From: Lachnospiraceae bacterium
Lineage (GTDB): Bacteria; Bacillota; Clostridia; Lachnospirales; Lachnospiraceae
Length of the DNA: 64,000 bases
Reading direction: 5' to 3'
NCBI GenBank assembly: GCA_017431345.1
Contig: JAFRLH010000007.1
Coordinates: 20,746 to 84,745 of the forward strand
In this document: piece by piece, positions 51,339 to 58,717 of the stretch
Numbering within the stretch: the stretch's first letter is position 1
Layout: each line of letters starts with the position of its first letter
Translations under genes and position numbers: made by a program
The notes under the pieces: model-generated
What the model was told of the DNA's origin: nothing
What the model saw: only the letters and a program-made list of their open reading frames with translations
The model's database searches: none

Positions 51339-52065
51339 ACTTCTGCGTGTTGAGAACATTACAAAAAAATTCGGGAACCTGGTGGCAAATGAAGATGTCA
51401 GCTTCTCGCTGGAAGAGAATTCCATTGTCAGCCTGATCGGGCCGAACGGCGCAGGCAAGACGACGCTTTTCAACAGTATCGCCGGGTATTATCCGCCCAC
51501 CTCCGGAAAAGTCTATTTCAGAGGGCAGGATATCACCGGAAAGCCTGCGTATGAGATCTGCAGGATGGGAATCACCCGCACCTTCCAGGTCGTAAAGACA
51601 CTGAAGGAAATGACGGTGGAAGAGAACATCATGACCGGCGCATTCCTGCATACGGCCAGCCGGAAACAGGCACAGGCTGCGGCAGGCGAGATCATGGAAC
51701 TGACCGGCCTGACGGAAAAGAAGAATATCCTGGGCGGAAGCCTTACCATCATTGATAAGAAGAGAGTGGAGATTGCAAGGGCGCTTGCCACAAAACCGCA
51801 GCTCCTGATGCTCGACGAGTGTATGGCGGGACTGAACCAGACCGAGATCAAGGACGTTATGAATCTCTGCCTGGATCTTCGGAAATCCGGCCTGACGCTC
51901 CTGATCGTCGAGCATATCATGGAAGCCATCATGCCGATCTCCGACAGGATCGTGGTATTAAATGCCGGAAAGAAGATCGCAGAGGGTCTTCCGAAGGATA
52001 TCGTGAACAATGAAGAAGTCATCAAGGCATATTTGGGGGACCGGTACAATGCTGAAAGCAACTGA
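51331..52065 (+). CDS. livG: Branched-chain amino acid ABC transporter ATPase LivG
   Basis: 244 residues from the ATG at 51331 (GGAGG upstream). Walker A GPNGAGKTT, Q-loop in TRTFQVV, a Walker B LLMLDECMAGLN and H-loop VEHIME are present. The ABC signature reads LTIIDKKRVEIARAL in place of the usual LSGGQ..LEIARAL, with GGS just before it. That is an unusual deviation. Overlaps livM and livF. Confidence 0.92.
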   Translation: MSELLRVENITKKFGNLVANEDVSFSLEENSIVSLIGPNGAGKTTLFNSIAGYYPPTSGKVYFRGQDITGKPAYEICRMGITRTFQVVKTLKEMTVEENIMTGAFLHTASRKQAQAAAGEIMELTGLTEKKNILGGSLTIIDKKRVEIARALATKPQLLMLDECMAGLNQTEIKDVMNLCLDLRKSGLTLLIVEHIMEAIMPISDRIVVLNAGKKIAEGLPKDIVNNEEVIKAYLGDRYNAESN

Positions 52066-52753
52066 TCTTATACTTGGTTATGACGGCGTTCCCGTGATCT
52101 TCGGTGTGTCGCTGGAAGTTCACGAGAAGGAAGTCGTTTCTGTCGTAGGCTCGAACGGCGCCGGAAAATCCACGATTCTGCGCGGTCTTTCGGGACTGAT
52201 CAAGCCGATGGCAGGAAAAATAGAATTCATGGGCGAGGACATTACCAGAACGCCCGCCCATAAGCTGGTTCCCATGGGAATCTCGCATGTCCCGGAGGGA
52301 AGGCAGCTGTTCGGAAAGCTCTCAGTACAGGAGAACCTGATGATGGGAGCTTATACACTGAAGAATGAAGCAGACAAAAAGGATGCGCTTGAGTCTGTCT
52401 ACGCGCTGTTCCCGAGACTGAAGGAGAGAGCCGACCAGGCTGCGGAGACCTTCAGCGGCGGTGAACAACAGATGCTCGCAATCGCGAGAGGCCTGATGTC
52501 AAAGCCGAAACTGCTCATGATCGATGAGATGTCTCTTGGTCTGGCGCCTGTGCTGGTGGACAAGGTCATGGATTCGCTCAAGGAGATCCGGGCGACCGGG
52601 ATCACCGTCCTGATCGTGGAGCAGAAGGTCAAAGAAGCCCTGGAACTGGCCGACAGGGGATATGTCCTGGCTACGGGCAGGATCCTGCAGAGCGGCACGA
52701 GTGCAGAACTTCTGGAATCCGATATTGTAAAGAAAGCTTACCTGGGAATGTGA
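52049..52753 (+). CDS. livF: Branched-chain amino acid ABC transporter ATPase LivF
   Basis: 234 residues from the ATG at 52049, overlapping livG by 17 bases. Walker A GSNGAGKST, ABC signature FSGGEQQMLAIARGL, Walker B LLMIDEMSLGLAP and H-loop VEQKVKEAL. The second ATPase of the LivFGHMJ importer, last gene of the operon. Confidence 0.94.
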   Translation: MLKATDLILGYDGVPVIFGVSLEVHEKEVVSVVGSNGAGKSTILRGLSGLIKPMAGKIEFMGEDITRTPAHKLVPMGISHVPEGRQLFGKLSVQENLMMGAYTLKNEADKKDALESVYALFPRLKERADQAAETFSGGEQQMLAIARGLMSKPKLLMIDEMSLGLAPVLVDKVMDSLKEIRATGITVLIVEQKVKEALELADRGYVLATGRILQSGTSAELLESDIVKKAYLGM

Positions 52754-52770
52754 GCATACAGGACAGGAAC

Positions 52771-52801
52771 AAAAGAGAGCTGCCGCGGCAGCTCTCTTTT
52801 C
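52771..52801. terminator. Bidirectional terminator of the liv operon
   Basis: Perfect 30-base palindrome with arms AAAAGAGAGCTGCCG and CGGCAGCTCTCTTTT. Confidence 0.92.
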
Positions 52802-52827
52802 AGTCAGAGTACGGGAGCAGCAGAATT

Positions 52828-53595
52828 ATGACGGAAAACAATAATACAGAACTCTTTACCGCCAGGGCGGCTGCCTATGCCAAAGGCAGGCCGTCTTACG
52901 CGAAGGCGCTGATCGATCATCTGTACAGAGAAGAAGGATTCTCGGAGCGTTCGGTGATCGCGGATATCGGTTCGGGAACGGGCATTTTCTCAAACCTGCT
53001 CCTGGAACGCGGCAGTATCGTTTACGGTGTTGAACCGAATGCGGATATGCGGGAAGCGGCGGTGAAGGCCTTTGCCGGCTGCAGCCGGTTCGTGCAGTAT
53101 GACGGAACCGCGGCGCACACCGGTCTGTCGGATCATTCGGTGGATTTCGTTACCGTGGCCCAGGCATTTCACTGGTTCGATCCGGCGGAATTCAAGGCGG
53201 AATGCCGGAGGATCCTGAGACCCGGGGGGAAGATCTTCCTGATCTGGAATATCCGCGACGAAGAAGATCCGGTCAACAGGAAGTGGTTTGCGATCCTGCG
53301 GAAATACTGCCCGAAATTCAGAGGACCAAACGGCGGCTTCCGCCCGGAAGACGGACGGATCGACGCGTTCTTTGAAGGCAGATACGAATATCAGGCTTTT
53401 GACAATCCGCTTGTCTATGATTCGGAAGAGAAGTTCGTAAACAGATGCCTGTCCGGATCTTACGCGCTGCGGGAAGACGATGATGCGTATACGGTTTTTG
53501 TGGAAGCGCTGAAAGAATTCTTCGCGGAATTTGCGGCGGATGGTGTTCTGCGAGCAGAAAATGCAACAACGATGTATAAAGGATCTGTGTTATGA
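52828..53595 (+). CDS. Class I SAM-dependent methyltransferase
   Basis: 255 residues from the ATG at 52828 (GGGAG about 11 bases upstream); longer frames run back through the liv terminator. The SAM motif is IADIGSGTGIFSNLLLERG with the acidic residue in VYGVEPN, then FVTVAQAFHWFD and LRPGGKIFLIWN. This matches the family of UbiE/YjgC-like small-molecule methyltransferases. Substrate unknown. Monocistronic between two terminators. Confidence 0.88.
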   Translation: MTENNNTELFTARAAAYAKGRPSYAKALIDHLYREEGFSERSVIADIGSGTGIFSNLLLERGSIVYGVEPNADMREAAVKAFAGCSRFVQYDGTAAHTGLSDHSVDFVTVAQAFHWFDPAEFKAECRRILRPGGKIFLIWNIRDEEDPVNRKWFAILRKYCPKFRGPNGGFRPEDGRIDAFFEGRYEYQAFDNPLVYDSEEKFVNRCLSGSYALREDDDAYTVFVEALKEFFAEFAADGVLRAENATTMYKGSVL

Positions 53596-53605
53596 ACTGC
53601 GTCAA

Positions 53606-53634
53606 AGGGCAGCGGGAAATGGCTGTCCTCTTTT
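53606..53634 (+). terminator. Terminator after the methyltransferase gene
   Basis: Stem AGGGCAGC/GCTGTCCT (one G-U pair), 8-base loop, then CTTTT. Confidence 0.6.
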
Positions 53635-54460
53635 AATCCTGTGATATCTCTGCGTCACTGATCCACCGGACGATCCATTCGGAAACCTCCTTCATATCGA
53701 TCCGCAGTTCATCATTCCATATCCGGATGGGGACCGAATCGGAAAACCCGTAGATCTTCGGGATCTCGCTTTCTTCAAAATAATATTGGACCACGACTTT
53801 TCTGTCCGGATCGATGAGCCAGTATTCCCGGACGCCGGCATTCGCATATTTGTGAAGCTTCAGGAAGCTGTCCTTCCGCGCGGTGGAGGGGGAAAGGACC
53901 TCGATGATCATGTCCGGGGCTCCGAAAACACGTTTCCGGGTCACTTTGCTCCGGTCACAGACGACCATGACATCCGGCTCCACGATCGTCCTGTCATCCA
54001 TATCGAGCTGGACATCCAGGGGAGCGATGAGCGGTAAGCAGCTTCCGCCTTTTCGCATTACATGATCCATCATTTTATGATAAATGAATCCGCCGATGGT
54101 CTGATGAACGGAGGTCGGCGAAGCCATGTCATACAGGACCCCGTCGATCAATTCGTAGCGTTTGTCATCCGGGAGGGCAAGATAGTCTTCCAGTGTGTAA
54201 GTTCCCTGCCGCTTATAGACCGGCGCGCTTTCCGCAGTATAAAGAGGCTCTTCCGGACGGACAGTGCGGGCTATGCGGGAAAGGTCCGGCTCCGGCCGAA
54301 GAACGCGCTCCAGCGCAAGGATCGTCTCCATTCTGGGGGCGGAAGTCGCGCCGGCAAAAATCTTCTGGACAGTGCTGACGGGAATGCCGGTCCTGTCAGC
54401 AATCATTTTATTGGTAAGGCCCAGCTCCTGTTTTCGCTTTTTCATCTCTTCAATCGTCAT
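53633..54460 (-). CDS. Helix-turn-helix + Uma2-family (PD-(D/E)XK-like) fusion protein
   Basis: 275 residues from the ATG at 54458-54460, with AAAGGAG upstream. Residues 1-50 form a Cro/CI helix-turn-helix (LTNKMIADRTGIPVSTVQKIF). Residues about 95-260 are a Uma2/DUF820 domain: RYELIDGVLYDMASPT, IVEPDVMVVCD, PDMIIEVLSPST, and EYWLIDPDRK, matching the restriction-endonuclease-like core with E, D, E-x-L pattern. Uma2 domains are presumed nucleases but lack a settled function. The helix-turn-helix suggests sequence-specific targeting or autoregulation. Its promoter is perfect and has four phased repeats just upstream. Confidence 0.88.
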   Translation of the reverse strand: MTIEEMKKRKQELGLTNKMIADRTGIPVSTVQKIFAGATSAPRMETILALERVLRPEPDLSRIARTVRPEEPLYTAESAPVYKRQGTYTLEDYLALPDDKRYELIDGVLYDMASPTSVHQTIGGFIYHKMMDHVMRKGGSCLPLIAPLDVQLDMDDRTIVEPDVMVVCDRSKVTRKRVFGAPDMIIEVLSPSTARKDSFLKLHKYANAGVREYWLIDPDRKVVVQYYFEESEIPKIYGFSDSVPIRIWNDELRIDMKEVSEWIVRWISDAEISQD

Positions 54461-54488
54461 GGTACGCTCTCCTTTCTTCTGCAACTGC

Positions 54489-54517
54489 ATTATAAAATAA
54501 TGGAAAGCCCCTGTCAA
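54489..54517 (-). promoter_or_regulatory. Promoter of the HTH-Uma2 gene
   Basis: Minus strand -35 TTGACA (54512-54517), 17-base spacer, -10 TATAAT (54489-54494): both consensus. Confidence 0.9.
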
Positions 54518-54529
54518 TGAAAAAATCGT

Positions 54530-54571
54530 AAAACAGCCAAAAAACAGCCATAAAACAGCCGCAAAACAGCC
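54530..54571. repeat. Four AAAACAGCC repeats at an 11-base period
   Basis: Exact 9-base units begin at 54530, 54541, 54552 and 54563 (GGCTGTTTT on the minus strand), starting 12 bases upstream of the -35 box of the HTH-Uma2 promoter. The 2-base gaps differ (AA, AT, GC), so the 9-mers rather than the period unit are conserved. They could be stacked regulator sites on one DNA face or a phased A-tract bend. Confidence 0.9.
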
Positions 54572-54680
54572 ATTGCCCGATCACGGATACAAACGACCTG
54601 CAGACCGTCCCGGACTGCCGCTCGGTCTCGGGTGCGTCAAAGATCCCCGGTTATACGACCTTCGGCGGCCGCAGGTTTTT

Positions 54681-55571
54681 TCATGATTGCTGTTCGGCAA
54701 TCATTTTCTGAAGCGCAATTTTTGATTGTTCCAGATGTATGAGAAATTCTTTGACGACCGGGAGTACATGATCGCCGTAAACGATTCCAATTTCAATGAT
54801 CTGAGGAGGATCGATTGGCTTGATTACTGTATTCTCCAGATGATCCAGCGTATTGATGCGGTTGTCCATTCCGATTCCGAGACCTGCTCCTGCCAAGGCG
54901 TACATGGCAAAGTTGTCTTCCAACTGAACTATGTTCTTGGGATTGATGCCATATTCATTTAATGCATTGGCATTATCCGTTTCCTTATAGGAGTGTACAT
55001 TCAGAAAGGAAGCGTCATTATAGAACGTGATTGGTACGGAATCCATCGCAGCTAACGGATGCCCTGGCGGAAGGATGGCGACCAGATCATCAGTTAAAAG
55101 GGGAATCCAGTTGAATTTCGTTTCTCTTTTGCTGATAATGCAGAAATCAATCTCTCGGGAGCGAACCTGATCCAACAGCACAGAACTGTATCCGTTGCTG
55201 ATCATATAAGTAATCGCGGGATTCATTTTCTTAAAAGAGGCCATCTGACAGGACAGCCATGGATAGAGCGCTTTATAGGAAAGGCCTAAACGGATCGTCC
55301 CTGTATTTTTCCCGCTTAACTGCAGGGCATGTTCCAGCAGCAATTGTTCATCCAGAACGATCTGCTTAAGAGAAGGCAGCAGAATCCTGCACGCATTGGT
55401 GGGTTCTACGCCTCCCTTGGAACGCGTAAGAAGCAGAAGCCCAAGCTCCAGTTCGAGTGCTTCTATACTGCGGCTGATGGCGGATGGGGTATAATGAAGT
55501 GTTTCGGAGGCAGCCGAGAGACTGCCTTTTTCTATTGCTGTGATTAATGTTTTGATTTTTTTTGTTTCCAT
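54681..55571 (-). CDS. LysR-family transcriptional regulator
   Basis: A 296-residue regulator with N-terminal winged helix (LITAIEKGSLSAASETLHYTPSAISRSIEALE) and a C-terminal two-lobe effector domain (about 90-290). It is divergent from the RraA-like/aminotransferase/nitrilase cluster, 367 bases away, and probably controls it. The ligand cannot be read from sequence. Confidence 0.92.
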   Translation of the reverse strand: METKKIKTLITAIEKGSLSAASETLHYTPSAISRSIEALELELGLLLLTRSKGGVEPTNACRILLPSLKQIVLDEQLLLEHALQLSGKNTGTIRLGLSYKALYPWLSCQMASFKKMNPAITYMISNGYSSVLLDQVRSREIDFCIISKRETKFNWIPLLTDDLVAILPPGHPLAAMDSVPITFYNDASFLNVHSYKETDNANALNEYGINPKNIVQLEDNFAMYALAGAGLGIGMDNRINTLDHLENTVIKPIDPPQIIEIGIVYGDHVLPVVKEFLIHLEQSKIALQKMIAEQQS

Positions 55572-55735
55572 AGGTTTTTAATGCAGCTGTCAAGAATCGG
55601 GAGTATTCGGCTTGCAGGATTTCAGCTTCAGTCAAGTGATGCAATAAAGACGAATCTGTTGAATGATCCTCTTCTGTAATGAGTATCTTTTCCTAAAAGT
55701 ATAAACATGTTTTCGATTTTTGCGTTTTACACATA

Positions 55736-55755
55736 TATCATATCATATCATATTA
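55736..55755. repeat. TATCA tandem repeat in the lysR-rraA intergenic region
   Basis: Three exact TATCA units and a TATTA variant. The 367-base gap (55572-55938) is otherwise AT-rich, without a gene, and presumably holds both divergent promoters and the LysR site; I could not place hexamers with confidence. Confidence 0.6.
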
Positions 55756-55938
55756 TATTTGTTCTATCCAGAAAAAGCCGCAAAATCATCTGCCTGCAGG
55801 TAATAGATCGGCAGAGTGCGTTTAGATGATGGTGACAGTATGGATACAGCCGGTTCAAATGACCGGAATAAGGAGTGGGAGAAACGATCAGGGTGTGGGA
55901 CACACCGGATATCAGCGAGAAGTATGGAGGTGACATTT

Positions 55939-56604
55939 ATGGAATTCAAAGAGGAACTGAGAAATCGTTTTGAAACACTATCTTCCACTAATATATCGGA
56001 TGCGATGGACGCTCTCGGATACAGAGGATTCACCTGCGGGATAAGACCGATGAGGGAAGCCTGGAGAAAGATCGTGGGGCCGGCTGTCACTATGAAGATG
56101 ACGGCTGCCGGTGAGACTCCGCAGAAAACGCATCTCGGAATGAATGCGATCGCCGCCGCAAAAGAAGGTGATGTGATCGTGATCGACAACGGCGGAAGAA
56201 TGGATACCTCCTGCTGGGGCGGAATCCTTGCGAATGCAGCGAAAACGAAGGGGATAGCCGGCACCGTGATCGACGGATGCTGCCGGGATCTGGATGACTG
56301 TATCGATGCGGACTATAAAGTGTTCGCCCGCGGCACGGTCGTCTGCACAGCCAGAGGCAGGGTCATTGAAGAGAGTACGAACAAAATGATTCAGTTCGGC
56401 GGCGTGCAGGTGCGCCCCGGGGATATCGTGATGGGTGATTCCAGCGGCGTGGTCATTGTACCGCAGGAGCATCTCGAAGAGATCCTTAAAAAGGCCGAAA
56501 TGCTCTGGCAGAAAGAAGAAGATATGATCGCGGAGATCAGGGCCGGTGCGGATATCCTGTCGGTCGATGCAAAGTACAATTACAACAGGATGCTGAAGAA
56601 GTAA
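55939..56604 (+). CDS. RraA-like / 4-hydroxy-4-methyl-2-oxoglutarate aldolase family protein
   Basis: 221 residues from the ATG at 55939, 8 bases after GGAGG. The core LANAAKTKGIAGTVIDGCCRD is the family signature containing the arginine-aspartate pair that binds substrate and divalent metal, with VIDNGGRMDTSCWGG before it. Members are class II aldolases or decarboxylases acting on 2-oxoacids, or inhibitors of RNase E in enterobacteria; in a catabolic cluster the aldolase role is preferred. First gene of a probable LysR-controlled unit. Confidence 0.88.
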   Translation: MEFKEELRNRFETLSSTNISDAMDALGYRGFTCGIRPMREAWRKIVGPAVTMKMTAAGETPQKTHLGMNAIAAAKEGDVIVIDNGGRMDTSCWGGILANAAKTKGIAGTVIDGCCRDLDDCIDADYKVFARGTVVCTARGRVIEESTNKMIQFGGVQVRPGDIVMGDSSGVVIVPQEHLEEILKKAEMLWQKEEDMIAEIRAGADILSVDAKYNYNRMLKK

Positions 56605-57522
56605 ATGCGGAATATAAATCATGACAGAATCTGTCCGGTACCGGGATACGACAAACATTTCCGGTTCTGCCGTTTCGCGGGGATTGAAATGATCCCGGTT
56701 CCGCTTGCGGAAGATGGTCCGGATATGGATCTGGTGGAAAAGCTTGCGGCGGAGGATGAGGAGATCAAGGGGATGTGGTGTATGCCGAAGTTCTCGAATC
56801 CCTACGGCTGCTGCTACAGTGACGAGACCGTCAGACGTCTGGCGCGGATGAAGACGGCGGCAGCAGATTTCCGGCTTTTCTGGGATGACGCCTATCGTTA
56901 TCACTGGATTTACAAAGATCATCAGGTCCTGGATATTCTGAAAGAATGCAAAGCATGCGGCAATCCGGACAGACCGTTCCTGTTCGGTTCGACTTCAAAG
57001 ATCACTATGGCCGGCTCGGGTGTGACGTTTATCGCAGGATCAAAAGCGAATATCGATTTTATCAAGAAACAGTTCACTTCTCAGACTGTCGGCTGGGACA
57101 AGATGAACATGCTCCGCACAGTCCGTTTCCTTCAGGACATTCCGCATCTGAAGGAGCATATGGCAAAGTATGCGGAGATTATCCGTCCGAAATTTGACGC
57201 GGTGCTTAACACCTTCGATCGGGAACTGTCCGGCACCGGCGCGGGAGACTGGACAAAGCCGGACGGCGGTTACTTTATTACTTTTGCGGCTTATCCGGGA
57301 TGTGCAAAACGGATCGTGGAGCTTTGCCGCGAGACTGGTGTAATCATTACATCAGCGGGGGAAATGCATCCGTCCGGAGTCGACCCGGAGGATAAGTATA
57401 TCCGTATCGCACCGACCTATCCGCCGCTTTCGGAACTGAAAGATGCGATGGAAATATTTTCGGTATGCGTCAGGCTGGCGGCGGCCGAAAAGAGGCTGGC
57501 AGAGAAAGACGGTCTGCAATAA
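56605..57522 (+). pseudogene. Aminotransferase (AspT subgroup Ic/MocR-like), N-terminally truncated
   Basis: The 305-residue frame starts immediately after the RraA stop. It enters the fold at ICPVPGYDKHF, a phrase that lies near residue 125-130 in full-length family members of about 430 residues. The rest is intact: MWCMPKFSNPYGCCYSDETVRRL, FRLFWDDAYRYH, and the PLP-lysine region FGSTSKITMAGSG, through to KYIRIAPTYPP. The missing N-terminal segment contributes the substrate gate and the glycine-rich cofactor phosphate loop. No good ribosome site precedes the ATG. A deletion that fused the junction to rraA is likely; a functional short form cannot be excluded. Confidence 0.65.
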
Positions 57523-57574
57523 GAAAGCCTATTGTATAGAGACACGTTTTGTTCATACGGAAAGGAGAGATACG

Positions 57575-58381
57575 ATGCCCGCAATCGCAGCAGTACAGAT
57601 GAAAATATCGGAGAATATGGAAGAGAATTACGGGAAATCCCTGGATTACATCCGGAAAGCAGCAGAAGCAGGCTGTCAGATGGTGTGTTTCCCGGAGGGA
57701 CAGCTGACGCAGTATCTGCCGCAGTTTCACGGCCTGGATATCTCGGAATACGGCATTCCGATCGATCATCCGTACGTGAAAGGCTTGTGCCGCGCTTTAA
57801 GAGACAATCATATGATCGGCTGCCTGTCTGTCACGCTGGAAGAGAGCGGGAAGTACTTTCCTGTCAGCATGATTGCGGATGAGCATGGCGATATTCTGAC
57901 CGTGCAGAAAAAGCATCACATCGTCCGCGCCCATCATTTCTATGAACAGGATTATTACACCCCCGGGAATGAAGGCTTTAAAGTGGTGAATACTTCCATT
58001 GGCCGGCTCGGGACGATTGTCTGTTTTGACCGGCATTTTCCAGAAAGCTGGCGGACACTTGCTTTAAAAGGCGCTGATTTTGTCGTGTCTCCCGTTGCCA
58101 ACGAAAAAACAGAGCCGTCCGAGGTGTTCCGCTGGGAGATCCGCATTCCGGCTTTCCAGAACAGCTTTCATACCTGTATGGTGAACCGCGTGGGTGTGGA
58201 AGGCGATATGGATTATGCCGGCGAGTCGGTCTTTGCCGGCCCGGAGGGCGAGGTGATCGCGGAAGGAGATGATCAGGAAGGTTTGATCATCGCTGACCTG
58301 GATTTTGCGAAGGCTGAAAAGATCAGGGCGGAGAAACAGTATATGCTGCTGAGACGGCCGGAGATCTTTGAACTGGAGTGA
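57575..58381 (+). CDS. Carbon-nitrogen hydrolase (nitrilase superfamily)
   Basis: 268 residues from the ATG at 57575 (AAAGGAGAG seven bases upstream). The Glu-Lys-Cys triad is visible as E41 (CFPEGQLTQ), K112/K113 (VQKKHHIV) and C150 (GTIVCFDRHFPE). It is nearest to N-carbamoyl-putrescine or beta-ureidopropionase-type amidases by the FPEG..YLPQ and DRHFPES phrases. In the cluster with an aldolase and a former aminotransferase, it may release ammonia from an omega-amide or N-carbamoyl compound (inference). Confidence 0.9.
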   Translation: MPAIAAVQMKISENMEENYGKSLDYIRKAAEAGCQMVCFPEGQLTQYLPQFHGLDISEYGIPIDHPYVKGLCRALRDNHMIGCLSVTLEESGKYFPVSMIADEHGDILTVQKKHHIVRAHHFYEQDYYTPGNEGFKVVNTSIGRLGTIVCFDRHFPESWRTLALKGADFVVSPVANEKTEPSEVFRWEIRIPAFQNSFHTCMVNRVGVEGDMDYAGESVFAGPEGEVIAEGDDQEGLIIADLDFAKAEKIRAEKQYMLLRRPEIFELE

Positions 58382-58425
58382 GACTATGAAAACGCGAAGT
58401 GCGGAAATAGTTCATAGAGCCTTCC

Positions 58426-58614
58426 CATTCGGCGCAATTCTGTGCGCTCAACCCTTTGTCGGCGTCGATCCTCTCCGTGATCTTTAGGAAAGAACCGTTC
58501 GGAGTGATGAAAATTGCAGGCGCAGCGGCAATCCTGGACGGGATCGTCCAGCATAAGAAAGAGGAACCGCCGGAAAACTTAAAAACTGTTCATGCAAGAG
58601 CTGCGGGACACTGA
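58426..58614 (+). pseudogene. C-terminal remnant of an EamA/DMT-family transporter
   Basis: One frame reads ALNPLSASILSVIFRKEPFG and then MKIAGAAAILDGIVQHKK, ending in a TGA at 58612-58614. This is the last two helices of a drug/metabolite transporter. No start, ribosome site or earlier helices are present; the sequence before 58426 is unrelated. It retains the terminator of the lost gene. The 336-base gap from 58382 to 58717 otherwise holds only the AraC-type gene's promoter region. Confidence 0.65.
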
Positions 58615-58629
58615 GTGCCCGCAGTTTTT
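58601..58629 (+). terminator. Terminator at the end of the EamA remnant
   Basis: Stem CTGCGGG/CCCGCAG extended by CAC/GTG, followed by TTTTT; overlaps the last codons of the remnant and probably terminates the nitrilase transcript now. Confidence 0.8.
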
Positions 58630-58635
58630 CGGTTC

Positions 58636-58667
58636 TTTACGAAAAAAGATTATAATGATAATATAAT
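58636..58667 (+). promoter_or_regulatory. Probable promoter of the AraC-type regulator
   Basis: TTTACG (58636-58641) with TAATAT 17 bases later (58659-58664) or TATAAT at 58662-58667. AT-rich; exact -10 uncertain. Confidence 0.4.
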
Positions 58668-58717
58668 CCTGTTGACAGTGAACAATTTTCCGTATGAACA
58701 TTTTTCGGGAAGAAAGA

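Noticed and set aside
54518-54680. AAAACAGCC array as a CRISPR
   Set aside because: Units are 9 bases with 2-base gaps, far too short for repeats and spacers, and no cas genes are present.
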